Of a stretch of DNA of 64,000 nucleotides, positions 55,891 through 64,000 are shown one piece after another (the first letter of the stretch is position 1; every line of letters begins with the position of its first letter). The notes beneath the pieces are model-generated. The model ran no database searches. It was not told the origin of the DNA and saw only the letters and a list, made by a program, of their open reading frames with translations. The DNA lies in assembly GCF_011516645.4 (NCBI RefSeq), contig NZ_CP088284.1, positions 248,001-312,000 on the forward strand, given 5' to 3'. The DNA comes from Bradyrhizobium septentrionale (GTDB taxonomy: Bacteria; Pseudomonadota; Alphaproteobacteria; Rhizobiales; Xanthobacteraceae). The translations under genes were made by a program, and so were the position numbers.

Positions 55891-56317
55891 CGCAACGCCC
55901 CAGCGCTTCAATCACCGCCGACAGCAACTGCGCGTCGCCGCCTTCCAGCGAAAGCGTCACGCCGTTGGGCATCGATGCCGTCAGCCGCCCTGCACAGGAT
56001 CGCTCCGTCGCGCAAACCGCAATCGCGCCAGCAGATCGAGTTGGCGACGGCGACGGCGCGCGAACCGGAATAAAGGCTGGCGCAATCGGCGCCCGCGCCT
56101 CCGGCTGGCCATCCCCGTTCTGAAGTTGTCGCTTGGCCACCCACTTGCGCAGCAGGTTCGCGTTCACGCCGTGTTGCAGCGCAAGCCCCGCCAGCGACAC
56201 GCCAGACTGCAGACAGGCCTCGACCAGCCGCTGTTTGCTGGCCGGATCATAGCGACGCCGGCCATTGCGCAACACGCCGACCGTCTCAAGTCTCAAAGGT
56301 TCTTCTGGAGTGATCAT
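55871..56317 (-). CDS. tnpA: IS66 accessory protein TnpA
   Basis: The 148-residue protein carries the helix-turn-helix RRYDPASKQRLVEACLQSGV followed by LQHGVNANLLRKWVAKRQLQ and ends in the usual VIEALGRCDVPTGV. It is first in the IS66 operon. Confidence 0.94.
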   Translation of the reverse strand: MITPEEPLRLETVGVLRNGRRRYDPASKQRLVEACLQSGVSLAGLALQHGVNANLLRKWVAKRQLQNGDGQPEARAPIAPAFIPVRAPSPSPTRSAGAIAVCATERSCAGRLTASMPNGVTLSLEGGDAQLLSAVIEALGRCDVPTGV

Positions 56318-56408
56318 CGATCGTGTCCACCTCGCTCATGGTGGACACCTCATCCCATCCCCGCGCTCAACTGCATAGGTGCGTAGAAAGGAGCGCTTAC
56401 ATGGAATC

Positions 56409-57564
56409 CACTGGCGTCTATTGGATCCCGGTCTACGAGATTCTGGAGCAGCGCGGGTTCGAGGTCATTCTGGTCAACGCGCGGTATGCCAAGAATGTGC
56501 CCGGGCGCAAGACCGATGTCAGCGATGCTGCGTGGTTACGCCAGCTTCATTCCTATGGGCTGTTACGCGGCAGCTTCCGTCCCGATGCCGAGATTGCGAC
56601 CCTGCGCGCTTATCTGCGCCAGCGGGAGCGGCTGGTTGAATATGCTGCCGCCCATATCCAGCACATGCAGAAGGCTCTGATGGAGATGAACCTGCAGCTC
56701 CATCATGTCGTCTCGGATATCACCGGAGCGACTGGTATGCGGATTATCCGAGCCATTGTTGCAGGCGAGCGCAATCCCGACGTTCTGGCAACCTATCGAG
56801 ACGTGCGCTGCCATTCTTCAACGGAGACGATCCGCGCGGCGCTGATCGGCAACGACCGGGAGGAACATGTCTTCGCTCTGACCCAATCGCTGGAACTCTA
56901 CGACATCTACCAGGCGAAGATGCTGGACTGCGACCGCAAGCTCGAAGTCTTGATCGCCGCGCTTAGCAACAGAGAAGCAAAGCCGGTCGGAAAGCTATCC
57001 CAGCCACGCGTAAAGACCAAGCAGGTCAACACACCCACCTTCGATGTCAGGACCGCGCTGTACGGTGTGCTCGGCGTTGATCTGACTGAGATCCATGGGC
57101 TGGGTCCGTCACTCGCATTGAAGCTCGTCGGCGAGTGCGGCAAGGATCTGAGGGCGTGGCCAACCGCCAAGCACTTCACCTCTTGGCTCTGCCTCGCACC
57201 CGGCAACAAAATCTCCGGTGGCAAGGTACTATCTTCACGCACGCGGAGATCCTCCAGCCGGGCAGCCGCACTACTGCGATTGGCAGCCACAACCGTGGGG
57301 CGGAGCGATACGGCGCTCGGAGCATTCTATCGCCGGCTGTCCTCACGCGCGGGCAAGTCGAAGGCGGTGACGGCGACCGCCCGCAAGATTGCAGTTTTAT
57401 TCTACAACACACTCCGGCATGGCATGAGCTACAGGGATCCAGGTGCCGACCAATATGAGCGACAATATCGCAGCCGCGTCCTCGCTAACCTTCAGCGCCG
57501 GGCCAAATCGCTCGGCTTTGTCTTGCAGGCCATTCCGTGCAACGCCAATCAGGCTGTTTCTTAG
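56409..57564 (+). pseudogene. IS110 transposase, 3' part
   Basis: It continues from 53696: VYWIPVYEILEQRGFEVILV, GRKTDVSDAAWLRQLHSYGL, then the Transposase_20 domain EIHGLGPSLALKLVGECGKD and FTSWLCLAPGNKISGGKVLS, to a stop at 57562-57564. The remainder of the IS110 gene is intact. Confidence 0.93.
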
Positions 57565-57597
57565 GAAGTCGATCGCGATCTTTGCCGGAACCCGGAC

Positions 57598-58458
57598 ATG
57601 AGCTTCCGCTTCATTGAGGACCATCGCGACGCCTATCCGGTGCGGCTGATGTGCGCCGTGCTCGGGGTCTCGGCGGCCGGCTATTACGCTTGGCGTGAGC
57701 GCCCGGTAAACGCACGCGCAACCACCAATGCCGCGCTGCTGGCTGCGATCCGACAGGTCCATCAAGACAGTGGCGGACGCTATGGCAGTCCGCGGGTCCA
57801 TGCCGCTCTGCGGGTACAGGGACGTGGCGCCAGCCGTGGCCGGATCGAACGCTTGATGCATCGGCACGGCATCCGCGCCATCATGGCATCACCGCGTCGC
57901 GTTCGGACCACCGACAGCCGCCACGGCCTGCCGATCGCGCCGAACCTCATCGAACGTCATTTTGCAGCCGCGGCCCCAAACCGGATCTGGCTCGCCGATA
58001 TTACCTACATTCCGACTGCAGAGGGCTGGCTCTACCTGGCGGCCATCATGGACCTCTTCAGCCGCAAGATCGTCGGTTGGGCGATGCGGGATCACATGCA
58101 GGTCGAACTCGCCTCGTCCGCCTTGAAGATGGCAATCCAGCAGCAGCATCCGGAAGGCGGATTGATCCATCACTCCGATCGCGGCGTGCAGTACGCCTCA
58201 CAGGACTATCGCGCGATCCTGTCGGCCGCCGGCATCACGGCATCAATGAGCCGCAAAGCCGACTGCTACGACAATGCCCCGATGGAGAGCTTCTTCCATA
58301 CCCTGAAGACCGAGCTCGTTCATCATCGCCAATATGAGACCCGGGCCGAGGCCCAGCGCGATATCTTCGCCTTCATTGAGGGCTTCTACAATCGAACTCG
58401 ACTCCATTCCGCCATCGGGTACCTCGCCCCGATCGAGATGGAGCTAAAACCAGCTTAA
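57598..58458 (+). CDS. IS3 transposase OrfB
   Basis: The 286-residue DDE subunit reads MSFRFIEDHRDAYPVRLMCA, NRIWLADITYIPTAEGWLYL, IHHSDRGVQYASQDYRAIL and YDNAPMESFFHTLKTELVHH, ending with a normal HSAIGYLAPIEME. It is whole but cut from OrfA by the IS110. Confidence 0.95.
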   Translation: MSFRFIEDHRDAYPVRLMCAVLGVSAAGYYAWRERPVNARATTNAALLAAIRQVHQDSGGRYGSPRVHAALRVQGRGASRGRIERLMHRHGIRAIMASPRRVRTTDSRHGLPIAPNLIERHFAAAAPNRIWLADITYIPTAEGWLYLAAIMDLFSRKIVGWAMRDHMQVELASSALKMAIQQQHPEGGLIHHSDRGVQYASQDYRAILSAAGITASMSRKADCYDNAPMESFFHTLKTELVHHRQYETRAEAQRDIFAFIEGFYNRTRLHSAIGYLAPIEMELKPA

Positions 58459-58486
58459 CCCTGTCCACTTTTTCGGGGGAAGATCA

Positions 58487-58990
58487 GTTTGAAACTCGAG
58501 GCCAAAGTCGTAGTTGGACTACGATAACGAACATTAATCTAAGCGAGGAGAGTGAGCTTTATCGATCCCGCACCAGGAGCCCGATTAGCCCTGCGAGGCC
58601 TAGCTCCGCGACGAGATCCTGCGTCGCGTCGGGGTGGCGAGTTGCTCCGCGACCATCCGCCGAGCCGCCCAAACCCCAGCGAACGCTCGGTTGCTGGCCG
58701 AGCGAGAGCTATGTCTTGGGAGCGGCGCGAGCCAGCCGTTGCTTCGCCGAATCTGCGCTCGCCGCCGCGAGCAGGTCCGGCCAGCTGTCGGGCGGATTGC
58801 CGCGATTGAGCATCCTGCGAAGTCGCCCGTTAAGAAGCTTCCAGGCGACTGATCTGGAATCGTAATTTGGCTGGAATGACGTTCTGAGATTGCAAGGTTT
58901 TGGTGTTTTGTGCATCGGAAGCTTGCAATTTCGTTTTCGAGATTCCCTCGACGGGCGAAGCATGATTCCCTGTCCGCATCGGAGGGCACG
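58487..58990. other. About 500 bases between the IS nest and the IS5 transposase
   Basis: No gene can be supported. On the minus strand a short helical reading (AWKLLNGRLRRMLNRGNPPD) ends near 58709 and may be a fragment. The left end of the IS5 element should lie in 58860-58990. Confidence 0.4.
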
Positions 58991-60337
58991 ATGCGGCCGA
59001 AGAAGCACAAAACGACGGGAGCGAACGATTTTTTCCGGGCGCGGCTCGACCAGATCATCAATCTGAAGCACGAGCTGGTCCGGCTCACCGGCAAGATCGA
59101 TTGGGACTGGATCGACGGCGAGATCGCGCCGCTCTACAGCGAGAACGGCCGGCCGGGGATTGAGACCCGCTTCGTGATCGGGCTGTTGTTGCTCAAGCAC
59201 ATTTACGGGCTGTCCGATGAGGGGGTATGCGAACGCTGGGTCCACGACCCGTATTTCCAGTACTTCACTGGCGAAGAGTTCTTCCAGCACGCATTCCCGC
59301 ACGAGCGCTCGGACCTGAGCCATTGGCGCAAGCGGCTCGGCGACAGACTGGAACTGCTATTGGCCGAGAGCCTGCGGGTGGCGCACGACGTCGGCGCGTT
59401 ACGCGGCAAGGACCTTGAGCGGGTCACGGTCGACACCACGGTGCAGCCGAAGGCCATCACCTTTCCGACCGATGCCAAGCTGCTGCATGCGGCGATCCAG
59501 GGGCTCAACCGCCTAGCGAGGAAGCACGGAGTGCGGCTGCGGCAATCCTATTCTCGGATCGCCAAGGCCACCGCGATGATGGCGGGACGCTACGCCCATG
59601 CCAAACAGTTCAAGCGGCACCAGCGGCAGTTGCGCATCCTGCGCAGCCGCCTGGGCCGGATCATCCGCGACATCCGCCGCAAGATCGAAGGCCAGGATGC
59701 GCTCGAAGAGGCGTTCGCACTCCCGTTGAGCCGGGCCACGCAGATTCGCTCGCAGCAGCAGCGCCAGCGCGGCTGGAAGCTGTATTCCTTCCATGCCCCC
59801 GAGGTGGAGTGCATCGGCAAGGGCAAGGCCAGCGCGCCTTACGAGTTCGGCGTGAAGGCTTCCATCGTCACCAACAACCGGCCTGCTCCCGGCGGCCAGT
59901 TCGTGCTGCACGCCAAGGCGCTGCCCGATAACCCTTACGACGGTCACCCCCTGCGGGACGTCATCGACCGAACCGAGACACTCACCGGCTGCGCGATCGA
60001 GTGCGCCTTTGTCGACAAGGGATACCGCGGCCATGACGCACAGAACCCGCGCCGCGTCTTCATCTCCGGCCAGAAGCGCGGCGTCTTCGGCACTATCAAG
60101 CGCCAGCTGCGGCGCCGCTCCGCTATCGAGCCCGTGATCGGCCATTTGAAGGCTGACGGACACCTCGGCCGCTGCTACCTCAAAGGCCGCGCCGGCGATG
60201 CCGCCAACGTCATCCTCTCCGCCGTCGGTTACAACTTCCGCCGCATCCTCGCCTGGCTAAGGGCTCTTTGGTACCTCTTCCTGGCTGCCTTCTTCTCAGT
60301 CACCAGCCACCGCACACCACTCAAATCGGCTTCTTAA
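58991..60337 (+). CDS. IS5-family transposase
   Basis: The 448-residue DDE transposase has KIDWDWIDGEIAPLYSENGR, VTVDTTVQPKAITFPTDAKL, CAFVDKGYRGHDAQNPRRV and RRSAIEPVIGHLKADGHLGR. The start ATG has a GGAGGGCAC site upstream. Its 3' end overlaps the altered end of the yhaV toxin gene on the other strand. Confidence 0.95.
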   Translation: MRPKKHKTTGANDFFRARLDQIINLKHELVRLTGKIDWDWIDGEIAPLYSENGRPGIETRFVIGLLLLKHIYGLSDEGVCERWVHDPYFQYFTGEEFFQHAFPHERSDLSHWRKRLGDRLELLLAESLRVAHDVGALRGKDLERVTVDTTVQPKAITFPTDAKLLHAAIQGLNRLARKHGVRLRQSYSRIAKATAMMAGRYAHAKQFKRHQRQLRILRSRLGRIIRDIRRKIEGQDALEEAFALPLSRATQIRSQQQRQRGWKLYSFHAPEVECIGKGKASAPYEFGVKASIVTNNRPAPGGQFVLHAKALPDNPYDGHPLRDVIDRTETLTGCAIECAFVDKGYRGHDAQNPRRVFISGQKRGVFGTIKRQLRRRSAIEPVIGHLKADGHLGRCYLKGRAGDAANVILSAVGYNFRRILAWLRALWYLFLAAFFSVTSHRTPLKSAS

Positions 60338-60742
60338 CCGACGACTGCGAAACGCCGCGTAGGCGTCGTCGGCGCTCTCATAAGCGCGCAACGTCGTGTC
60401 GTCATTGACCCAGGCCAACACTATCACCTTCGCGTCCGCGGACTGCTGGTAGCGAAAGAACAGCCGGAACTGCTGTAGGAATTTTGCCCGGAACCAATGC
60501 TTGTACGCGTCGCCGAGCGTGCCGCCCTGGCGGTAGGCGTCGCGCGTCGGGTCGTTCGGAATGTCTTCGAACGCGACCTTGAGAACGGCTGCGAGTAGTT
60601 TTGTAGCGCGCTTCTTCTTGTATCCTTGCGGGTCTTTCTTCCGCGCTTTTTCGACGGCGCCGACCATCGCCTCAAGCTGGTCGAGAAACAACGGGTGCGC
60701 GTAGATCGTCCAGCCGTTGATTTCGAGCGTCTTGTGGCTCAC
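60296..60742 (-). CDS. yhaV: YhaV-type toxin with altered C-terminus
   Basis: The toxin is a ribosome-dependent mRNA interferase of type II pairs. GTG at 60740-60742 starts three bases after the antitoxin stop. The family pattern is clear: INGWTIYAHPLFLDQLEAM, GYKKKRATKLLAAVLKVAFE, YRQGGTLGDAYKHWFRAKFL and LFFRYQQSADAKVIVLAWVN. The end should continue past DAYAAFR with a short G-x-P-P-x-x-W tail, but here it reads SRRLRSRFEWCAVAGD from sequence shared with the IS5 3' end, so an insertion has replaced the tail. Confidence 0.88.
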   Translation of the reverse strand: MSHKTLEINGWTIYAHPLFLDQLEAMVGAVEKARKKDPQGYKKKRATKLLAAVLKVAFEDIPNDPTRDAYRQGGTLGDAYKHWFRAKFLQQFRLFFRYQQSADAKVIVLAWVNDDTTLRAYESADDAYAAFRSRRLRSRFEWCAVAGD

Positions 60743-60744
60743 GC

Positions 60745-61080
60745 CTAGTCGTCCGCAAGCGGCGCGTCGAGATCGACCTTAACGCCCTTGACCAGGTCCT
60801 TGCCGCGGGACACGAGTGAGCGCGGCACCGGCCGAATCCGCGACGGTTCATTCGCCATGTCGCGCGCGAGAAATGAGAGAAACTTGCCGATCACGGGATC
60901 GCCATCCTCGACCTGGGCCACCTTCTTCGCGATCACGACGGTGCCATCCGCAAGCCCGCGAAACACCACCTGATCGCGCTTGCCGAGCGCGAGCATTTTC
61001 CGGATTGCCGCGGGCACGGTCGTCTGGCCACGCTCAGTGATGGTGGCGGGAATTTCGAGAATTTCAGCCGTTTTCGCCAT
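60745..61080 (-). CDS. prlF: PrlF antitoxin
   Basis: From ATG 61078-61080 (MAKTAEILEIPATITERGQT) the 111-residue antitoxin has the SpoVT/AbrB swapped-hairpin DNA-binding domain (TVPAAIRKMLALGKRDQVVF) and a C-terminal part VEDGDPVIGKFLSFLARDMA typical of PrlF/SohA. It neutralises YhaV and represses its own operon. Confidence 0.93.
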   Translation of the reverse strand: MAKTAEILEIPATITERGQTTVPAAIRKMLALGKRDQVVFRGLADGTVVIAKKVAQVEDGDPVIGKFLSFLARDMANEPSRIRPVPRSLVSRGKDLVKGVKVDLDAPLADD

Positions 61081-61107
61081 GGCCGGCTCCGGGGGTTGCA
61101 CACTCTT

Positions 61108-61136
61108 CGATGTAATGCATTTGCATTGTATGTCAA
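61108..61136 (-). promoter_or_regulatory. prlF-yhaV promoter with operator-like inverted repeat
   Basis: On the minus strand a consensus -35 TTGACA (61131-61136) is followed by the inverted repeat AATGC-AAAT-GCATT (61114-61127) in the spacer and TACAT at about -10. The position suits autoregulation by PrlF. Confidence 0.55.
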
Positions 61137-61285
61137 GGCGCCACCGACGCTATCGAGACACAGCAGCAGCCAGGGCGCCCTAGGATGCCGGTGATGCACC
61201 GCGTGGTGCACATTTGGGATCTATTCGCCGGTGCAGCATCTAGCCTACGCTCGGTCGCCAGAATCTCGCGCGCGAAAGTCGCCCC

Positions 61286-61564
61286 ATGCAGAAGCCCCCG
61301 CTTGACCCGGATGTCGCCGACGAAGCACCGACCGCCTCCGTTCTGACTTGCTATGACGAAGAGCATCTGGTCACCTACCTGCGCCTGCTCGATGCCGAAG
61401 CCGCCGGCGCCGACTGGAAAGAGGTTGCGCGGATCGTGCTGCACCTTGATCCGGCCCAAGAGCCTGAGCGTGCTCGGCGCGCCTGGCAGACACACCTAGC
61501 TCGCGCTCGCTGGATGACTGAGTACGGCTATCGGCATTTGCTTCGCGGCGGGGCGCCGCATTGA
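61286..61564 (+). CDS. DUF2285-type small protein
   Basis: The 92-residue product reads SVLTCYDEEHLVTYLRLLDA, ADWKEVARIVLHLDPAQEPE and RARWMTEYGYRHLLRGGAPH, a pattern common in small DUF2285-like proteins of rhizobial mobile elements. It may bind DNA near transfer genes; the function is not known. Confidence 0.7.
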   Translation: MQKPPLDPDVADEAPTASVLTCYDEEHLVTYLRLLDAEAAGADWKEVARIVLHLDPAQEPERARRAWQTHLARARWMTEYGYRHLLRGGAPH

Positions 61565-61830
61565 TCGCGTCTGGGCCTGCCACCTGCTCGAGCAACGCGA
61601 AGTCAGCAAGGCCGCGGCCTCAATCAAGGGGATCAAGTCTGAGTTTGACGTTTCACGTTGGCAGCGGCTAATGCCGGTGCATCGTTCGGCATGCTCTTGT
61701 CTCGCCGTTTCCTGCGGCAGGCCTGCGGCGATCACGCGTTCGAGGATTGCGCGTCGCTCGCTCGGCCCCTCGTGGCGTCTCGCTATCCTTGAATTCCACA
61801 CCGAATTGTTTCAAGCATTCCGCCGGTGCG
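61565..61830. other. Spacer before the subtilisin-like protease gene end
   Basis: No gene is supported on either strand. Confidence 0.4.
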
Positions 61831-64000
61831 TCACGCCTGAAGACGCAGCCGCTGCCGCACTCTTTCGTAGAGCTGCACTTCGGCCTTCTGCAAGAGTTCG
61901 ATAACGACGGCGAATTGCTGCCGATCGACATGGGTGGCCCAGCCGCTTTCGCAGCGCACGACAAGATAGTAGCTATCCCCATAGTCCTCGATGCCACGTT
62001 TGAACGTGACGGTGGCGGATTGGACGGTCCCCTTCTCCCTCGCCTGGGGACCGGGAACGAGATTGCAATTGTATCTCCCGGCGAGCTCCGGAAATGGACC
62101 ATCGTCTTGCTCGCGCTTTCGATAGTGCTCGAAGATCAGATCAGGTTGGCAGCCCCGAATCAGCCGGAAGCTCATGCCGACACCTGCATAATCGGTTCGC
62201 GTGTGTCGCACCGGTGGATCAAACGCCAGCGTCACGCGAATGCAGCGTTCCCCATTTCCCGCTTGAAACGCTTCGGGAATTGGAATGCGATAGACGGCAA
62301 AATGGTCGAGGGCGAGCTCGTCTTCTGCGTAGAGCGTGACGCGCGCGTCGTCGGAGAAGGCCGCGCGTTCCAGATCGACGAGGCCGTGCCCGCAGATCGC
62401 GCGCGTCGCGTCCACACCAAGCAGCTGAAGCCGCTCCTGGGCTGGCTGCGGGATTTCCGCGGAACCCACGATGAGCGCGCGCACCAGATTGGCTGAGGCA
62501 TGCGGGAAGCGCGTCAGGATCTGAGCGGCGCTGAACGCAACTCGTGGGGCGGCATAGGATGTGCCCGAACCCGCCGTGAACAGGCGATCAAGATAGCTGT
62601 GATACAGCGTCAGGACGCCAGCGCTGCCGACATCCTCCCCGCCCCGCAGACGCGCGACGATGGGGTCGAAGATCAGCGTGCCGCCAATCTCGACCACGTC
62701 AGGCTTCGTGGCCCCGCCAGGCCCCGGTCCGATCCGGGAAAACGGCGCCGGCTCGTGCAGGAGCGTGATCGGGCGCACGCCCACATCCTCGGCCCGATCC
62801 GGATCGAGGCCCTCGCCATGCGCGAGCGCGCCGACGGTGATCACATTCAATGCGCCCGCGGGCTCGAAGAATCGATTGGCGTCCTCCAGAAGATAGCGCG
62901 GATATTCGGTCACCGCCTGTTCCAGGCGATTGCCGCCTCGCGGGCTGCGGTTTCCGGAGGAGACGATGATGACGACATCGAGCTCACGCGCCAGTTCATC
63001 GAGCGTGGCCGCCCACGTCCCCACCTTGCCGCCGTCGAAAACGCGTCGGCGATCGGCCAGGGCAACGACGAAGATCCGACAGCCGAAGCGCAGGTTCAGC
63101 GTCGTGATCGCCTCGCGCATCTGGGAGGGCACGAGGCGGCGATCGTCAAAGTCACCCCGGTCGTTCACGACCTTCGCCGCACAGATACGGGCGCCGCGTT
63201 GCAATGCGCCGGCGGCAAGCTGTGCGCGCAGGTCACCAAACACGGCGACGCCGGCGACCCGGGTGCCGTGACCCCAAACGTCCGCCGTGCCGAGATCGGC
63301 GGGAACGCCGATCGCGCCGGCGACAATATCCGCCAAGAACGGGTGATCGTTGACGCCGCTGTCGATGATGCCGATGAGCGGCGCGTCCTCGGCAAGCGCG
63401 TTCAGCGCGGGAGCATCGGCCAGCGTCAGGTCGAGCGCTTCCGCCGTCGTCACATCCGGCGCAGGTGGCAGATCGATCGTCGCCACCTCCTCGATTGTAA
63501 GCAGGGTGCGAATGAGTTCGCCCGTCAGGCGCGCGCGAAACATGCTGATCGAGGGACCGATGTAGCGATCCAAGACCTCACCGGCCCGGGCCTCGACGTA
63601 ACGGATGACCTCCTCGATCTTGCGTTCCCGCAGACGGCGCTCGCCGAGGTCCCAAAGCTCGATATCGACCAGGTAGGATGTTTGGGGCACAAAGTCGTTG
63701 AGGTCCGCAAACCCTTCCTCCTGAAAGCGCGAACCAATCCGGTCCCGGGGCTCGACTGACCCAATGCTCTCGATTCCTGCCACGAAATTGTTGTACGGCG
63801 CATGCTTCTGGCCGGGCGGCGCGCCGCGCTGGTAGGCATCGAGGCGGGCGCGGAAGTCCTGCATGTCTTCGTTCGAAGCGAACAGCACGAGCGTGCGGTC
63901 TGCATCGCTCGACAAGACCGTAAGCCCCAAACGCTCCCAGTCCTCCTCAAGGAGGGCGCCCGTCATTTGCACGCGCAGGATCAGAGAGGGATCGACGAAT
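61831..64000 (-). CDS. Subtilisin-like (S8) serine protease, IetS-like (5' end outside)
   Basis: The frame enters from the right edge (FVDPSLILRVQMTGALL) so the start is outside. Counting from the Met at 63972, the triad is Asp204 in LIGIIDSGVNDHP, His235 in VWGHGTRVAG and Ser472 in AGSGTSYAAPRVAF, with Asn341 in VSSGNRSPRG for the oxyanion hole. About 190 residues of helical N-terminal domain precede it and about 200 of beta-rich domain follow. No signal peptide is seen in the visible part, so it is probably cytoplasmic. The layout resembles IetS, the protease of the two-gene IetAS system (AAA+ ATPase plus protease) known from Agrobacterium plasmid incompatibility and from phage defence. The ATPase gene would lie to the right. 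Confidence 0.8.
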   Translation of the reverse strand, partial: FVDPSLILRVQMTGALLEEDWERLGLTVLSSDADRTLVLFASNEDMQDFRARLDAYQRGAPPGQKHAPYNNFVAGIESIGSVEPRDRIGSRFQEEGFADLNDFVPQTSYLVDIELWDLGERRLRERKIEEVIRYVEARAGEVLDRYIGPSISMFRARLTGELIRTLLTIEEVATIDLPPAPDVTTAEALDLTLADAPALNALAEDAPLIGIIDSGVNDHPFLADIVAGAIGVPADLGTADVWGHGTRVAGVAVFGDLRAQLAAGALQRGARICAAKVVNDRGDFDDRRLVPSQMREAITTLNLRFGCRIFVVALADRRRVFDGGKVGTWAATLDELARELDVVIIVSSGNRSPRGGNRLEQAVTEYPRYLLEDANRFFEPAGALNVITVGALAHGEGLDPDRAEDVGVRPITLLHEPAPFSRIGPGPGGATKPDVVEIGGTLIFDPIVARLRGGEDVGSAGVLTLYHSYLDRLFTAGSGTSYAAPRVAFSAAQILTRFPHASANLVRALIVGSAEIPQPAQERLQLLGVDATRAICGHGLVDLERAAFSDDARVTLYAEDELALDHFAVYRIPIPEAFQAGNGERCIRVTLAFDPPVRHTRTDYAGVGMSFRLIRGCQPDLIFEHYRKREQDDGPFPELAGRYNCNLVPGPQAREKGTVQSATVTFKRGIEDYGDSYYLVVRCESGWATHVDRQQFAVVIELLQKAEVQLYERVRQRLRLQA

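Larger units (their letters stand above)
53697..56400 (-). mobile_element. IS66-family element
   Basis: Both ends begin GTAAGCGC, and ATGGAATC is duplicated at 53689-53696 and 56401-56408 (8 bases, as for IS66). It contains tnpA, tnpB and tnpC in order on the minus strand and appears complete at 2704 bases. Confidence 0.95.
53246..57567 (+). mobile_element. IS110-family element inside IS3, interrupted by IS66
   Basis: Bounded by the break in OrfA (after the A6 run) and its resumption at GTCGATCG. The left non-coding part is 239 bases and the right only a few bases, the layout of IS110-group elements. The transposase gene is split at 53696/56409 by IS66. Confidence 0.82.
52909..58486 (+). mobile_element. 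IS3-family element, outer shell of a three-level nest
   Basis: Ends of 24 bases at 52909-52932 and 58463-58486 match at 19 positions as inverted repeats (both finish AGTGGAC), and GTT is repeated on both flanks. Inside, the element is interrupted by an IS110 (about 53246-57567), which is itself interrupted by an IS66 (53697-56400). Confidence 0.88.

Noticed and set aside
1..64000. CRISPR array or tRNA/rRNA genes
   Set aside because: No regularly spaced repeats and no tRNA or rRNA signatures were seen on reading.

Overview
The window looks like the accessory part of an alphaproteobacterial, probably Bradyrhizobium-type, rhizobial chromosome or symbiosis island. The reasons are high GC, a type VI secretion (T6SS) locus beside plant-type effector genes (a NopD-like C48 SUMO protease and a papain-like protease), an acyl-homoserine-lactone-controlled conjugation (VirB-type) cluster, and a very dense load of insertion sequences. 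No rRNA, tRNA or CRISPR array was seen.

Layout. 1-3659 (minus): T6SS genes in transcription order unknown 98-aa gene, tssA, tssB, tssC (tssC runs off the left edge). 4260-7304: a broken effector gene with acidic leucine-rich repeats (plus), then an apparently intact effector with a C48 (ULP1/XopD/NopD-like) protease domain (minus); the two share a module of about 75 residues. 7904-10157: two decayed genes of a phosphonate pathway (PEP mutase and a nucleotidyltransferase). 10161-23251: a transposon graveyard with IS21 (its end hit by an rve-type IS), ISL3 split by IS3, and an IS110 transposase gene carrying two head-to-tail 1918-bp group II introns. 23443-29862: remnants of a metallo-beta-lactamase-fold/E2-like operon fused to a truncated IS110, a papain-like cysteine protease, and IS4, IS3, IS66 and IS630 fragments.

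29983-44307: the conjugation module, read leftward as traI (luxI type), virB1, B2, B3, B4, B5, eexN, B6, B7, B8, B9, B10 (frameshifted), B11, traG/virD4 and an LPD7-domain protein, with a luxR gene facing away at the right. A perfect lux-box-like palindrome lies before traI. The genes overlap or nearly touch, so they are probably one operon under quorum control. The relaxase is not in the window, and virB10 and the virB1-like protein look damaged, so self-transfer is doubtful.

44708-47797: two overlapping tyrosine recombinase genes (RIT-like), the first split by an IS1380 element with a clean CTAG duplication. 47889-52772: an accessory cluster of plasmid/ICE type (unknown protein, DUF7007, unknown 193-aa protein, ArdC antirestriction, DUF736) with strong terminators and a shared leader hairpin before ardC and the DUF736 gene. 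52909-58486: a three-level nest, IS3 containing IS110 containing IS66. 58991-64000: an IS5 transposase abutting a PrlF/YhaV toxin-antitoxin pair, a DUF2285 gene, and a large subtilisin-like protease (IetS-like) that runs off the right edge.
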